Assembly (NCBI RefSeq): GCF_009801115.1
Contig: NZ_VTOL01000003.1
Coordinates: forward strand, 124,001 to 188,000
From: Dyadobacter sp. 3J3
Lineage (GTDB): Bacteria > Bacteroidota > Bacteroidia > Cytophagales > Spirosomataceae
Direction of reading: 5' to 3'
Length of the DNA: 64,000 nucleotides
Below, piece after piece: positions 18,384 to 27,331 of the stretch; position 1 is the first letter of the stretch; each line of letters opens with the position of its first letter. A model generated the notes under the pieces. It was given only the letters and a program-made list of their open reading frames with translations, was not told the DNA's origin and did not search any database. The position numbers were made by a program, and so were the translations under genes.

Positions 18384-19016
18384 TTAATGTTTCAGCATAT
18401 TGTGGGCATAATGAATGCCCAAGCCATAGGAACCACCATATTTTTTCATCAGGTCAGTTACAGCGACATAGGTTTCTTGCCTTGCCCAGTCGCGCTGCAA
18501 CTCCAGAAGATATTGAACCGAAGTAACTGGTTTTACGCCTGCATGCACCATACGTTGAACAGCACGCTCGTGGGCCTCAACGGAAACGTCACCGCAAGCG
18601 TCGGTTATCACAAAAACTTCATATCCTTCTGTCAAAGCAGATAATGCAGGACCAACTATACACACTCCTGTCCATAAACCCGCCAGAACCAGTTTCTGTT
18701 TTCCAGTACCAACAATGGCATTATAAGCCGCTTCATCTTCCCAGGTGTTCATGCTCGTCCTGTCAATATAACCGGAAGTTGCCATTGGATAAAATTCTTC
18801 AACTTCCGGGAAAACCGGGCCCGAAAAACTTTCTTCCGCAACCGTAGTAACAATGGTAGGAACGTTAAAAATTTTAGACGCACCTGCCACGATAGCAACA
18901 TTGGTTCTTAGCTCACTCATGCCAATACTGTGTGTCGCAAACGCCATCTGCCCTTCAAAATCAATAAGGATCAACGCGTGATTTTCCGGAGAGAGTAAAT
19001 TTGGAGATGGTTTCAT
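18384..19016 (-). CDS. Isochorismatase-family hydrolase (YcaC-like)
   Basis: 210 aa. ALILIDFEGQMAFA supplies the nucleophile-activating Asp19, and LAGLWTGVCIVGPAL the catalytic Cys119; VFVITDACGDVSVEAHERAVQRM is the conserved C-terminal block of YcaC-type cysteine hydrolases. The triad Lys could not be placed with certainty. These enzymes hydrolyse small amides or related compounds. First gene of the leftward run, 32 bp downstream of the -24/-12-like box at 19048-19064, so it is a predicted target of a sigma-54 activator. Confidence 0.88.
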   Translation of the reverse strand: MKPSPNLLSPENHALILIDFEGQMAFATHSIGMSELRTNVAIVAGASKIFNVPTIVTTVAEESFSGPVFPEVEEFYPMATSGYIDRTSMNTWEDEAAYNAIVGTGKQKLVLAGLWTGVCIVGPALSALTEGYEVFVITDACGDVSVEAHERAVQRMVHAGVKPVTSVQYLLELQRDWARQETYVAVTDLMKKYGGSYGLGIHYAHNMLKH

Positions 19017-19047
19017 ATATTCATTTTTAAATATTTATATACCAGAA

Positions 19048-19064
19048 TAACAATTTAAATGCCA
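19048..19064 (-). promoter_or_regulatory. Sigma-54-like (-24/-12) promoter of the isochorismatase operon
   Basis: On the minus strand TGGCAT-TTAAA-TTGTTA keeps the -24 TGGCA and -12 TTG with the required spacing. It points at the isochorismatase gene. The triple CGTAA array lies 56 bp upstream, against 55 bp at the hydrolase promoter. Confidence 0.65.
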
Positions 19065-19119
19065 TCACCATAAATCATTGATAATCTGATGACTATATTG
19101 AATAGTAGACAAAATAAAA

Positions 19120-19153
19120 TTACGAAATGTCGTAATTTTATGATTCCATTACG
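19120..19153. promoter_or_regulatory. Triple CGTAA/TTACG upstream activator site (second copy)
   Basis: TTACG (19120-19124), CGTAA (19131-19135) and TTACG (19149-19153). The centre-to-centre layout is the same as at 5739-5772, and flanking bases are also shared (TTTATGA between the pair and the third half-site). The two copies probably bind the same activator. Confidence 0.65.
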
Positions 19154-19157
19154 AGAT

Positions 19158-19442
19158 ATGGAGACGATACTCCAATCTGCATTCAACAAATTAAAGTTTA
19201 AATCTGACTTGAAATTCTACAATAATTCTACTATTTTTATATCATTCATGTCAATAGTTCAAACATTAGCCATGTCAAAACTTCCCTGGTCAAAATATTT
19301 ATTCAGTATCTGGATCGTTGCCATATTGACCTGTTTAATGGCGAAGTTCGTTACAACCAGTTTATTGCTTTTAGTGCCACTTTCTGTTGTTTTGTACTGG
19401 ATGTCCGTACGAAGTTTAGCAAAAATAAAGGGTTATGAATAA
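19158..19442 (+). CDS. Small hypothetical membrane protein
   Basis: 94 aa if started at ATG 19158; a longer frame starting at 19089 would place its first codons inside the regulatory array and is less likely. Two or three hydrophobic segments are visible (ISFMSIVQTLAMSKLPW, YLFSIWIVAILTCLMAKFV and SLLLLVPLSVVLYWMSV), with a basic C-terminus. No family is recognised. It is divergent from the isochorismatase and followed 77 bp later by the MutS-like gene. It may be a real small membrane protein or a chance frame. Confidence 0.35.
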   Translation: METILQSAFNKLKFKSDLKFYNNSTIFISFMSIVQTLAMSKLPWSKYLFSIWIVAILTCLMAKFVTTSLLLLVPLSVVLYWMSVRSLAKIKGYE

Positions 19443-19519
19443 ACTGGTTTGACTACAATAAGAAATCGGACATTGTTATCGGGATACTTCTTCACTGTGA
19501 AAGCACATAAATCATCTAA

Positions 19520-21127
19520 ATGTTCATTTCAAAAAAGAAACTGCTTGCTCATTTAAAAGCCAGTTCCGGTAAGATAAAACAAGAAAATTTTGACTTTAAT
19601 AAAATTGAGCGCTTTTTTCTTTCGAGTGACAAAAAGGATTTTCACCAGATTATTTCAGACCGTACTTTTCAAGATCTGGACATGAATGAAGTATTCATGT
19701 TTATGGATCGAACGACTTCAAAAGTAGGACAACAGTTTCTTTATCAAGTATTAAGAACTATTCCACGCAATAAAAACAGAACCGATAAGTTTGAAAAGAT
19801 TATTCAGATTTTAAAAGAAAATCCGGATATTTGTGACACTGTTTTGCTTGAAATTTCATCTCTAAACAATAGGAATGCGTATTACATTGCATCCCTTTTT
19901 CTGGAAAACCATATTCAAAAACCAAAATGGTTTTGGATCATTCCAGTCCTTTCTTTTTTAAGTCTGTCTTCTGTTTTAGTATCGATTGTTGTTCCAAAGA
20001 TTCTTATACTGCTGATGCTACTGCTGGCAGTCAATTTCGGATTTCATTATTGGAATAAAATTAATCTATATCAGTACAGCAGTTCAATTCCTCAATTATT
20101 GAAATTGAACCAGGCAGCAAAAAAAATTATCACCTGCAAAGAATTGAAAGATCAATATCCCGGCATATCTGATTCTATCAAGGCAATTGATAGTCTGGGG
20201 TTTCAAATGTCAATTTTCAAACTGGAAGTAAAACTACAAAGTGAGATTGGACAGGCGGTGGAATATTTGGTAGAATTAGTAAAAGCATTATTTCTGGTGG
20301 AACCCCTGGTGCTTTATAATGTATTGAAAGAACTTGACTTAAAAAGGGTGCAGATACAACAGGTTTATGAATATGTGGGAGAAATAGACGCAGCTATGTC
20401 AATCCGTTTCCTTCGTGAAGACTTACCTTATTTTTGTTTTCCAACAATTACAGCGGATAAAAAACAAGTAACGGCAGAAGAAATTTATCATCCGCTAATC
20501 TACGAATCCGTATCCAATTCGATAGATTTAAACGGTATATCAGCCTTGTTAACCGGATCCAATATGTCCGGCAAAACGACATTCATTCGCACGATCGGTA
20601 TTAATACAATTACTGCCCAAACTGTAAATACCTGTTTTTCAAAGGAATTTGCAACACCGATACTTAAAATTCACTCCGCAATCCGAATTTCGGATGACCT
20701 GTTAAACGACAAAAGTTATTATTTTGAGGAAGTGCTCACTGTGAAAGCATTGCTGGAAGAAAGTGACTCGGGTTTTGCAAATTTATTCTTACTCGATGAA
20801 TTGTTTAAAGGAACAAATACCGTTGAACGAATCGCATCCGGCAAAGCGGTTTTAACCTACTTAAACAAGGGAAACAACATAGCTATTATAGCCACACACG
20901 ACCTGGAACTGACTGAATTATTAAAAGATGGCTACGCCATGTTTCATTTCACCGAGGTCGTTTGGAACGGTACCATTGTATTTGATTATAAAATCAAACC
21001 AGGAAATTTAACTAATACGAATGCCATAAGGATTTTAGAATTAAATGCTTATCCCGGCGAAGTAATAAGAGAGGCTAAGCAACTGGCAGGTAAGATTTTT
21101 AAGTATAAATTTGGCGACGGTCAATAG
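19520..21127 (+). CDS. MutS-like ATPase with membrane segments
   Basis: 535 aa. The C-terminal half is a MutS domain V ATPase: Walker A TGSNMSGKTTFIRTIG near 346-358, Walker B LFLLDELFKGTNTVERI, and an IIATHDLELTEL motif. The N-terminal half lacks the mismatch-binding domain of MutS and instead holds two adjacent hydrophobic helices (FWIIPVLSFLSLSSVLVSIV and LILLMLLLAVNFGFHYW, roughly 135-180), followed by the core lever-like helices. Such MutS-related proteins are common in Bacteroidota and are not known to carry out mismatch repair. A membrane location is inferred. Confidence 0.85.
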   Translation: MFISKKKLLAHLKASSGKIKQENFDFNKIERFFLSSDKKDFHQIISDRTFQDLDMNEVFMFMDRTTSKVGQQFLYQVLRTIPRNKNRTDKFEKIIQILKENPDICDTVLLEISSLNNRNAYYIASLFLENHIQKPKWFWIIPVLSFLSLSSVLVSIVVPKILILLMLLLAVNFGFHYWNKINLYQYSSSIPQLLKLNQAAKKIITCKELKDQYPGISDSIKAIDSLGFQMSIFKLEVKLQSEIGQAVEYLVELVKALFLVEPLVLYNVLKELDLKRVQIQQVYEYVGEIDAAMSIRFLREDLPYFCFPTITADKKQVTAEEIYHPLIYESVSNSIDLNGISALLTGSNMSGKTTFIRTIGINTITAQTVNTCFSKEFATPILKIHSAIRISDDLLNDKSYYFEEVLTVKALLEESDSGFANLFLLDELFKGTNTVERIASGKAVLTYLNKGNNIAIIATHDLELTELLKDGYAMFHFTEVVWNGTIVFDYKIKPGNLTNTNAIRILELNAYPGEVIREAKQLAGKIFKYKFGDGQ

Positions 21128-21622
21128 ATCATAAGTAATTTAATTTTTATTCCATACAACAAAATCACTCGTAAACTCAACTAGATTTAGAGGGAATCCT
21201 GGGCCGGGTTTTGTATTTTAAAATATTTAAATGCCTCCCTGTAATATTATCTTTCAGAGAATGGCATGAGAAATTATAGAATATTTGCAAACCTGCTTCC
21301 GTATCTGGCAGGTTACCTTGAAACTGGGATTGCTACTTCAATACTTAATGCCTATTCGGGTAACTTTTCAAGACGACTTTATGAAAAATCCAATTTTGTC
21401 CCAGCCGGTGCTTCCGGTGTAAGATTGCATGTTGTTAAATATAAATGAATTTATATTTTAAAATTTCACCTTACATTTTTCTCAAACAGAAAATTCAAAT
21501 TATGGGGAGGAATCGGTCTTGGCTGGAAATGATGCTGCATTCCCTAGCTAAAACCAACTATCCAAACTGCTCTCTTTTAAAAAAGGTTTATCAGTTTATG
21601 GTAAGTTCAAAATCACTACAAA
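21128..21622. other. Intergenic stretch with probable gene remnants
   Basis: No intact gene. A plus-strand frame at 21266-21448 ends with SRRLYEKSNFVPAG, the look of a GNAT acetyltransferase C-terminus, without the acetyl-CoA-binding part. A following frame (21445-21633) is unrecognised and overlaps the end of the GDSL gene on the other strand. Probably decayed coding sequence. Confidence 0.4.
21266..21448 (+). pseudogene. Possible acetyltransferase C-terminal remnant
   Basis: A 60-codon frame with ILNAYSGNFSRRLYEKSNF then VPAGASGVRLHVVKYK. The (R)LYEK.(N/G)F.P pattern is common at the end of GNAT acetyltransferases, but the motif A region (Q/RxxGxG/A) is not seen. Very tentative. Confidence 0.25.
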
Positions 21623-22645
21623 TCAATATTTAAGAGCCTTTAATTTGTCAATAACACGGTTGGCAACAATGAGATATCCTTTGTCATTCAGGTGAATATC
21701 GTCGTTGATAATATCCATTCTCATCCCTCTTGGGAAATTCATTTTTTCAAGATCAACCAGATCATCTGCTGTCGGAGTGTAGCCAATCGCAGACATTTCA
21801 GCGTCGGTCGGTGGCGTCATTTCTACAAATAAATCTCCATATTTTGCTGCAAGTGCAGCATTAATAGCAGCTGTTTGATTAAAATTTTCAGTTCCCTTAT
21901 TTTCACTTGCAGCTATTAGCACTCCCAGAATAATATATCTTGCAGGCGCTGTCATATAAGCGATTGAGCTAACCAGTGCGGAGAGAATTTCTTTCTCGGC
22001 GTCTGTTTCACCAATATTATTCCGCCCATACCATAAAATCTGTGTTGCCGTTTTAAGCCGAGCCGCATCTTCCAGCAAAAATTCTGAATCCGCCGGAACA
22101 TCGATCACACTGACCGTCGTAGGAGTAATCGTATACACGTCGTCCTGACCTGTCACAGCTTTCCTTCTTATCGTGCACCGCACCCCGTTAACAGTGCCTG
22201 TTCTACCATATTCATCACCATTTGAGGGTGTTGACAAAAATAAATTACTCAGTTTAGTTATCTTAACCGGCTGTATACCATTCAATTTATTACCTTCGAC
22301 AGATAATTTTAGTGGAACACCACCCTGCCGAACCGCAATGCGTGAGGCATTCTGCCCGACAATTCCCTCACTAAAAACAGGCCGTAAGTCCAGAGCCGCT
22401 CCAACAATGTTTCCATATGGCGCCGTACCACCGGCACCAATCGTGAGGCTATCTCCAAAAAATGCCAGGGTTTTGTCACGGTCCTCAGCCTTACCACTTT
22501 TAGGGAAAATATCATCTATTACGTTGCATGACGATAAAAGTGCTGTTGCCAAAAAAGCCGTCCCGGAATTGCGAAAAAACCGTCTGCGTGATAGTAGAAT
22601 TTCTTTATTTGTAAAGTCTGATTCAATAAAATGGTTTTCGATCAT
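21623..22645 (-). CDS. GDSL/SGNH-family esterase, lipoprotein
   Basis: 340 aa. The start SRRRFFRNSGTAFLATALLS ends in LLSSC (Cys40), a lipoprotein signal with a twin-arginine-like stretch. Block I AFFGDSLTIG carries nucleophile Ser66, ILWYGRNNIG supplies the block III Asn, and DDIHLNDKGY at the C-terminus supplies the Asp/His pair. SGNH enzymes cleave esters on sugars or lipids; the substrate is not evident. It is convergent with the MutS-like gene and shares no operon with the plus-strand genes that follow. Confidence 0.85.
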   Translation of the reverse strand: MIENHFIESDFTNKEILLSRRRFFRNSGTAFLATALLSSCNVIDDIFPKSGKAEDRDKTLAFFGDSLTIGAGGTAPYGNIVGAALDLRPVFSEGIVGQNASRIAVRQGGVPLKLSVEGNKLNGIQPVKITKLSNLFLSTPSNGDEYGRTGTVNGVRCTIRRKAVTGQDDVYTITPTTVSVIDVPADSEFLLEDAARLKTATQILWYGRNNIGETDAEKEILSALVSSIAYMTAPARYIILGVLIAASENKGTENFNQTAAINAALAAKYGDLFVEMTPPTDAEMSAIGYTPTADDLVDLEKMNFPRGMRMDIINDDIHLNDKGYLIVANRVIDKLKALKY

Positions 22646-22940
22646 TGTGTAGCAGAAATATTGGATTATGCTGAGACTCTACTTTTACAATAATTGTTCC
22701 AGATAGAAATTAAGGCTATTTTTAGCTGTAAATTATTGAAATTGTTGTATTTTTCTACGATTGCATTTTGATATGTCCCGAAGATTAGAAGGCAGCCTAA
22801 GTTATTCGTAACTTTCAATTACACACTTCTCGAATATTTGTAGATAAAGAACAGCTTGATACCAATCTTACGAACTCTAAACTGGTATATTTGAAATAAA
22901 ACCGATTGCAAAACCGGATTTTAACTAATCCTCGCAGATC

Positions 22941-23393
22941 ATGAAAACAAAGACCCCCATAAAACTTCCTCTCACTGATTTTGAAAAGCAAAACTTAAAA
23001 AAAAGCAAAGTAAAAATCATCGAAATCATCAACTATTCGGTAGATGAACTGGAAGTAATACTAAATGCATCCTTTGACCGTGCGAGAGAAATATTTGCTT
23101 TGGTGGAATTTCAAACTGTTCCATCAATCGGGATAAAGTTTGCGGAAGACCTGGTTTTTATGGGTTACTATTCTTTGGACGAATTGAAAGAAAAAAATGG
23201 CGCAACGCTTACCGACGAGTATGAACAAAAGAAAGGTTTCCGGACGGATCCTTGCGTGGAAGACCAATTTCGACTGGCAGTGTATTATGCCAATACAAAG
23301 GACTTAACAAAAACGTGGTGGAATTTTACTGACGAAAGAAAAAAGTCCAGGCTCGAAAATGGCTATCCAAAAAACAGACCTAAAAAAGCATGA
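22941..23393 (+). CDS. Cdd1/pathogenicity-locus-like helix-hairpin-helix protein
   Basis: 150 aa. The central FQTVPSIGIKFAEDLVFMGY and YSLDELKEKNGATLTDEYE form a helix-hairpin-helix-like segment, followed by DPCVEDQFRLAVYYA and a basic tail, as in Cdd1 (pathogenicity locus) proteins. The function is unknown; the HhH fold suggests nucleic-acid binding. Its stop overlaps the start of the barstar gene (ATGA at 23390-23393), so the two are co-translated. No strong Shine-Dalgarno sequence is visible. Confidence 0.75.
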   Translation: MKTKTPIKLPLTDFEKQNLKKSKVKIIEIINYSVDELEVILNASFDRAREIFALVEFQTVPSIGIKFAEDLVFMGYYSLDELKEKNGATLTDEYEQKKGFRTDPCVEDQFRLAVYYANTKDLTKTWWNFTDERKKSRLENGYPKNRPKKA

Positions 23394-23803
23394 CACCAAT
23401 GATAGATGAAAAGAAAATCATTATCATAAATGCCGATAATTTCTCAGACCTGACCAGTTTTTATGAAGAAATGAATAAACTTTTCATGAAAGATATCGAC
23501 TGGAAATTGGGACAAAGCCTGGATGCTCTGAATGATATTCTTTACGGAGGATTTGGCGTATATGATCCAGGCGAGCAGGTGATTGTTTTATGGAACAATT
23601 TCTCTAAAAGTAAAAAAGATCTGGGGCTTGAAGAAACGATAAAAAATTACCAAATGAAGGTAAACAAGGGTTATCCATACAATGTTATGCTCTTTCAGGA
23701 AAAGCTGGCAGAAATTAAAAATGGAAACGGACCGACGCTTTGTGATATTATCATCGAGATTTTCAGAGATCATAAAAACATTGAACTGAAATTAAACGGT
23801 TAG
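23390..23803 (+). CDS. Barstar-family RNase inhibitor
   Basis: 137 aa; the ATG at 23390 overlaps the preceding stop, and a second ATG (23399) is also possible. The block FYEEMNKLFMKDIDWKLGQS followed by LDALNDILYGGFGVY is the barstar signature. Barstars bind barnase-type RNases tightly and block them. No barnase gene is next to it: the partner gene is Cdd1-like, and downstream there is a terminator. It may protect against toxins from elsewhere, or regulate a distant RNase. Confidence 0.85.
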   Translation: MTPMIDEKKIIIINADNFSDLTSFYEEMNKLFMKDIDWKLGQSLDALNDILYGGFGVYDPGEQVIVLWNNFSKSKKDLGLEETIKNYQMKVNKGYPYNVMLFQEKLAEIKNGNGPTLCDIIIEIFRDHKNIELKLNG

Positions 23804-23836
23804 CTAGCATCACACCTATTTATCTTTATTTCGAAA

Positions 23837-23881
23837 AAAAAGTAATCATCAAAATGGTATTACTTTTGATGATTACTTTCT
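23837..23881. terminator. Bidirectional terminator
   Basis: A 16-bp stem (23839-23854 with 23864-23879) closes a 9-nt loop, with A tracts on one side and T-rich sequence on the other. It lies between the barstar gene (plus) and the aldo/keto reductase (minus) and can serve both. Confidence 0.75.
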
Positions 23882-23908
23882 ACCAACCTAACTATTTATT
23901 CAGCAAAT

Positions 23909-24910
23909 TTAAACTCCTACATACTGCATTTGCTGTGCGTCATACCGCGTACCTGCGGCCACACCAACCGGAATGATCGCTTCCAATTGCGCTTTTTCTT
24001 CTTCTGTTAATAATACATTTGCTGCTGCCGCATTTTCTTCAATGTATTTAATACGCTTGGTTCCGGGAATGGCAACTATACCGTTTGAAATAACCCAGGC
24101 CAATGCAAGTTGAGAAGGAGTGATTCCCTTTTTTTGTGCTATAACCTGTATCTGTTTTAGAAGATCAAGGTTTTTATAGAAATTCTCTCCCTGATATCTT
24201 GGGATGCCTTTACGGAAATCATTGTCGGCAAAATCGTCCGGACTTTTAATTTCCCCTGTAATAAATCCTCTTCCAAGTGGTGAATAAGCCACAAATCCTA
24301 TTCCAAGTTCTTTCAAAGTATCCAGAACGCCACTAGCCTCAGGTTCTCTTTCAAATAACGAATACTCCGTTTGTACGGCCGTTAACGGGTGAATCTGATG
24401 CGCTTTTTTAATCGTTTCAGCAGAAACTTCGGAAAGCCCGATGTATTTTACTTTCCCCGATTTCACCAGTTCCGCCATCGCCCCTACGGTTTCTTCGATT
24501 GGCGTATTTGGATCCAGACGATGCAAGTAATACAGATCGATATAATCCGTCCCCAAATTTTTCAATGAGCGGTCAACCGCTTTTTTTACATAATCCGGAG
24601 AGCCGTTGAATCCCCAGGTCAACTGCTCGCTATCATCTATTTCATAACCAAATTTTGTAGCAATAGTATATTGATCCCTGTTTCCTTTTATTGCTTTCGC
24701 AACCAGACGTTCGTTTAACAACGGACCGTACAAATCTGCCGTATCAAGGAAATTTATTCCAAGTTCCAGCGCACGGTGAATGGTGGCAATCGATTCCTTT
24801 TCATCCGCTTTACCGTAAATATCTCCACCTGCTATGGTCGTCATGCCCATGCAACCAAGTCCCTCAGCAGACACTTCCAATCCCTGGCTGCCAAGCTTTA
24901 TTCTCTTCAT
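23909..24910 (-). CDS. Aldo/keto reductase
   Basis: 333 aa from ATG 24908-24910, which gives the usual start [20 protein letters not shown]; upstream in-frame ATGs at 24919 and 24952 are possible. Numbered from this start the catalytic tetrad is Asp56, Tyr61 ([10 protein letters not shown]), Lys86 (IATKFG) and His130 (YYLH). [19 protein letters not shown] is the C-terminal NADPH-binding block. Members reduce aldehydes or ketones with NADPH; the substrate is unknown. It lies downstream of the AraC-type regulator on the same strand (about 210 bp). Confidence 0.92.
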   Translation of the reverse strand: MKRIKLGSQGLEVSAEGLGCMGMTTIAGGDIYGKADEKESIATIHRALELGINFLDTADLYGPLLNERLVAKAIKGNRDQYTIATKFGYEIDDSEQLTWGFNGSPDYVKKAVDRSLKNLGTDYIDLYYLHRLDPNTPIEETVGAMAELVKSGKVKYIGLSEVSAETIKKAHQIHPLTAVQTEYSLFEREPEASGVLDTLKELGIGFVAYSPLGRGFITGEIKSPDDFADNDFRKGIPRYQGENFYKNLDLLKQIQVIAQKKGITPSQLALAWVISNGIVAIPGTKRIKYIEENAAAANVLLTEEEKAQLEAIIPVGVAAGTRYDAQQMQYVGV

Positions 24911-25123
24911 GGTACTCATTTGATTTTCAGTTAATGTTACAAAGTGATTCATTTAAAACTGCTCCCATTACAAGATCCGTGGATCCGAATGTCAGAAGAA
25001 CATAACAAAGGTAGAATTGCAAATTCTAACCTGATTAAAGAAATCAAAGTGTTTATTATAAAAATCAACGAATTGAATTTCTAAGCAAAACTTATCAGCA
25101 GAGAAACCTAGTTAAATGGTAAA

Positions 25124-26017
25124 TTAATTATTTCGAACTCCGGAAGGTGTAACACCCGTATGTTTTTTGAAGAAATTATTGAAATAGGAAGCATACCCAA
25201 AACCCAGGCTGAAAGCAATCTCTGCAACACTCCAGTCGGTATGTTTTAATAAAGATTTGGCTTCGGCAACAATCTTTTCATTGATATGTGTTGTTGTTGA
25301 TTTTCCGGTTATTTCATGCACAGCAGCATTCAAGTGATTTACGTGTACCGTCAATTTATCAGCATAATCACTTGCTTTTTTTAGTTGTAAAGGATGTTGT
25401 GGAGAATCAACAGGAAATTGTTTTTCGAGTAAACCAAGAAATAACTTTGTAATACGCGAAGCTGCATTCTGAGGTGCTGGATAAGCTACGGCCGGCTGCA
25501 TTTTTATCGCTTCATGTATCAACAGAGTTAATTGGCTCCGAATCAGTTCATATTTGAAATGATATTCACTATCAATTTCTGACCGCATCCGAACAAATAA
25601 ACTGCTGATGTATTTTACCTGTTCATGATCCAGTAAGTAAACCGGATTTCCACCGGCCTTGAATAAAGAAGATTCCTGGAGACTTTCCATGCGTCCCGCC
25701 GCTTGTAAAAAATCATCTGAAAACACACAGAAATAACCAGCTTCTTCATACGCTTCCTGGCCAGAACTTTCCCACGAATAAGGCACCAACGGATTTGTAA
25801 AAACCAGAGCTGGTTTATTTATTTCAATACCGCGGTCAGCATATAGAAGTTGACTATTCCCTTTTAATACAAGTGTGATTTTATAGAAATCCCGCCGGTT
25901 GTAAGAAGTAAGCTTACACTTATTTTCTCCAATAGCAGCAACCCGAAATTGTGCTGGCTCTGCCTGAATACGTTGAAAACTATGTATCGACTTTTCTATT
26001 AAATCCTGATCTTCCAT
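25124..26017 (-). CDS. AraC-family transcriptional regulator
   Basis: 297 aa if started at MEDQDLIEKSIHS (ATG 26015-26017). The N-terminal part (about 1-190) has a cupin-like profile, and the C-terminal 100 residues hold the paired AraC helix-turn-helix: INEKIVAEAKSLLKHTDW, then VAEIAFSLGFGYASYFNNFF and KKHTGVTPSGVRNN. It probably controls the aldo/keto reductase gene downstream on the same strand, as is common for such pairs in Bacteroidota; no operator could be recognised. Confidence 0.88.
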   Translation of the reverse strand: MEDQDLIEKSIHSFQRIQAEPAQFRVAAIGENKCKLTSYNRRDFYKITLVLKGNSQLLYADRGIEINKPALVFTNPLVPYSWESSGQEAYEEAGYFCVFSDDFLQAAGRMESLQESSLFKAGGNPVYLLDHEQVKYISSLFVRMRSEIDSEYHFKYELIRSQLTLLIHEAIKMQPAVAYPAPQNAASRITKLFLGLLEKQFPVDSPQHPLQLKKASDYADKLTVHVNHLNAAVHEITGKSTTTHINEKIVAEAKSLLKHTDWSVAEIAFSLGFGYASYFNNFFKKHTGVTPSGVRNN

Positions 26018-26179
26018 CAACGAAGTTAAACATATCAAAGAAAAATAACACCTGAAAAAAAATATAATTACATCTCAATCTTCCTAGCCAATATAAGTTC
26101 TCTAATAGAAAATCATTTTAAGTGACTAAAATTCCGAAACCCGTATTAGTATCAGAAACCCGAAACAGGTATCAATACG

Positions 26180-27097
26180 ATGAGAAGAAAAAATGACATT
26201 CTTTTAAAAAGTGCTTTTGAAGAAGCCTTCCCGGATTTACTGCGTTTCTTTTTTGAAGAGACCGATTCTCTTTTTGATCTGGACCGCGGCTTTGAATTCA
26301 TGGATAAGGAATTAAACGAACTTTTTCCGGAATTGGAAAGAAAAGGCGGCAGCCGTTTTGTTGATATGCTGGTGAAAGCGTATCTCAAAAACGGTATGGA
26401 AGAATGGATTCTTATTCATCTTGAAATTCAGGGTGAGGGCACGGATAATTTTGCCTTTCGGATGTTTCAATATTGGTATCGGATTTATGATCGTTTTGAA
26501 ACGGACATTATTGCGCTTGCTGTCTTTACGGGAGGTAAAAATCAAAAACGGCCAACCCATTTTTACAAAAGCTTTTTAGGAACAGAAATTCAATATAAAT
26601 ACAACGCTTACTATATTCTGGATCATACAGAACAGCAGCTTTTAAGCATGGAAAATCCATTTGCCCTGATTATTCTGGCAGCACAAAAAGCATTATCAGC
26701 AGATAAAATACCGGAACAAGAGCTTGGTGAACAAAGACTTACAATAGCTAAGGCATTAATAAAAAGTAAGAAATATAACAACGAACAGATCAGACGTTTT
26801 CTATACTTTCTGAAAATGTTCCTTCACATTGACAATCAGGAAATAAATATTAAATTTGATAAGGAAATCGATATATTGACAAAAAACAAACATGCTATGG
26901 GAATTATTGAAACGATTAAGATGATCACTCGGGAGGAAGGCAGAGAAGAAGGAAGAGAGGAAGGAAGAGAGGAAATAAAAACAGAAATGGTAAAATCTCT
27001 ATTATTGGATCCATCTTTTGACAATCAAAAAATTGCTAGTCTTTGCAAAGTAGATGTATCTCTGGTTAAACAATTGCGGCAAGACCTTGATCTCTAA
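26180..27097 (+). CDS. Rpn-family PD-(D/E)XK nuclease
   Basis: 305 aa. The N-terminal half fits the Rpn (recombination-promoting nuclease/transposase_31) family: RGFEFMDKELNELFPEL, catalytic Asp62 (RFVDMLVK) and Glu82-x-Gln84 (LIHLEIQG). The C-terminal part has a charged (R)EEG repeat (about 252-264) and a short helical domain QKIASLCKVDVSLVKQLRQ. Characterised Rpn proteins cut DNA, take part in phage defence or genome rearrangement, and in some cases make an inhibitory C-terminal product from an internal start. Met240 (ATG 26897) is in the right place for such a product. A duplicate of this 3' end follows as a separate gene. Confidence 0.85.
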   Translation: MRRKNDILLKSAFEEAFPDLLRFFFEETDSLFDLDRGFEFMDKELNELFPELERKGGSRFVDMLVKAYLKNGMEEWILIHLEIQGEGTDNFAFRMFQYWYRIYDRFETDIIALAVFTGGKNQKRPTHFYKSFLGTEIQYKYNAYYILDHTEQQLLSMENPFALIILAAQKALSADKIPEQELGEQRLTIAKALIKSKKYNNEQIRRFLYFLKMFLHIDNQEINIKFDKEIDILTKNKHAMGIIETIKMITREEGREEGREEGREEIKTEMVKSLLLDPSFDNQKIASLCKVDVSLVKQLRQDLDL

Positions 27098-27331
27098 ACA
27101 AACATGCTATGGGAATTATTGAAACGATTAAGATGATTAGTCGGGAAGAGGGAAGAGAGGAAGGAATAGAAGAGGGAAGAAAGGAAGGTAGAAAAGAAGG
27201 AAGAAAAGAAATAAAAACAGAAATAATAAAATCTCTATTATTAGATTCATCTTTTGACAATCAAAAAATTGCTAGTCTTTGCAAAGTAGATGTATCTCTG
27301 GTTAAACAACTGCGGCAAGATTTTAACATCT
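26884..27331 (+). repeat. Tandem duplication of the rpn 3' region
   Basis: Copy 1 is 26884-27095 (212 bp) and copy 2 is 27096-27331 (236 bp). They begin with the same AAACAAACATGC and run in register to the stop codon; the 24-bp excess of copy 2 equals two extra codon quartets in the EEGR repeat. The copies differ at scattered positions, so the event is not very recent. Confidence 0.85.

Noticed and set aside
26930..27200. Short tandem repeats that could suggest a CRISPR or variable-number repeat locus
   Set aside because: They are in-frame codon repeats (REEG) inside the Rpn coding sequences; there are no spacers.
26836..27260. Ser/Pro/Leu-rich minus-strand frames over the rpn end
   Set aside because: These are the complement of the EEGR repeat of the Rpn proteins, not genes.
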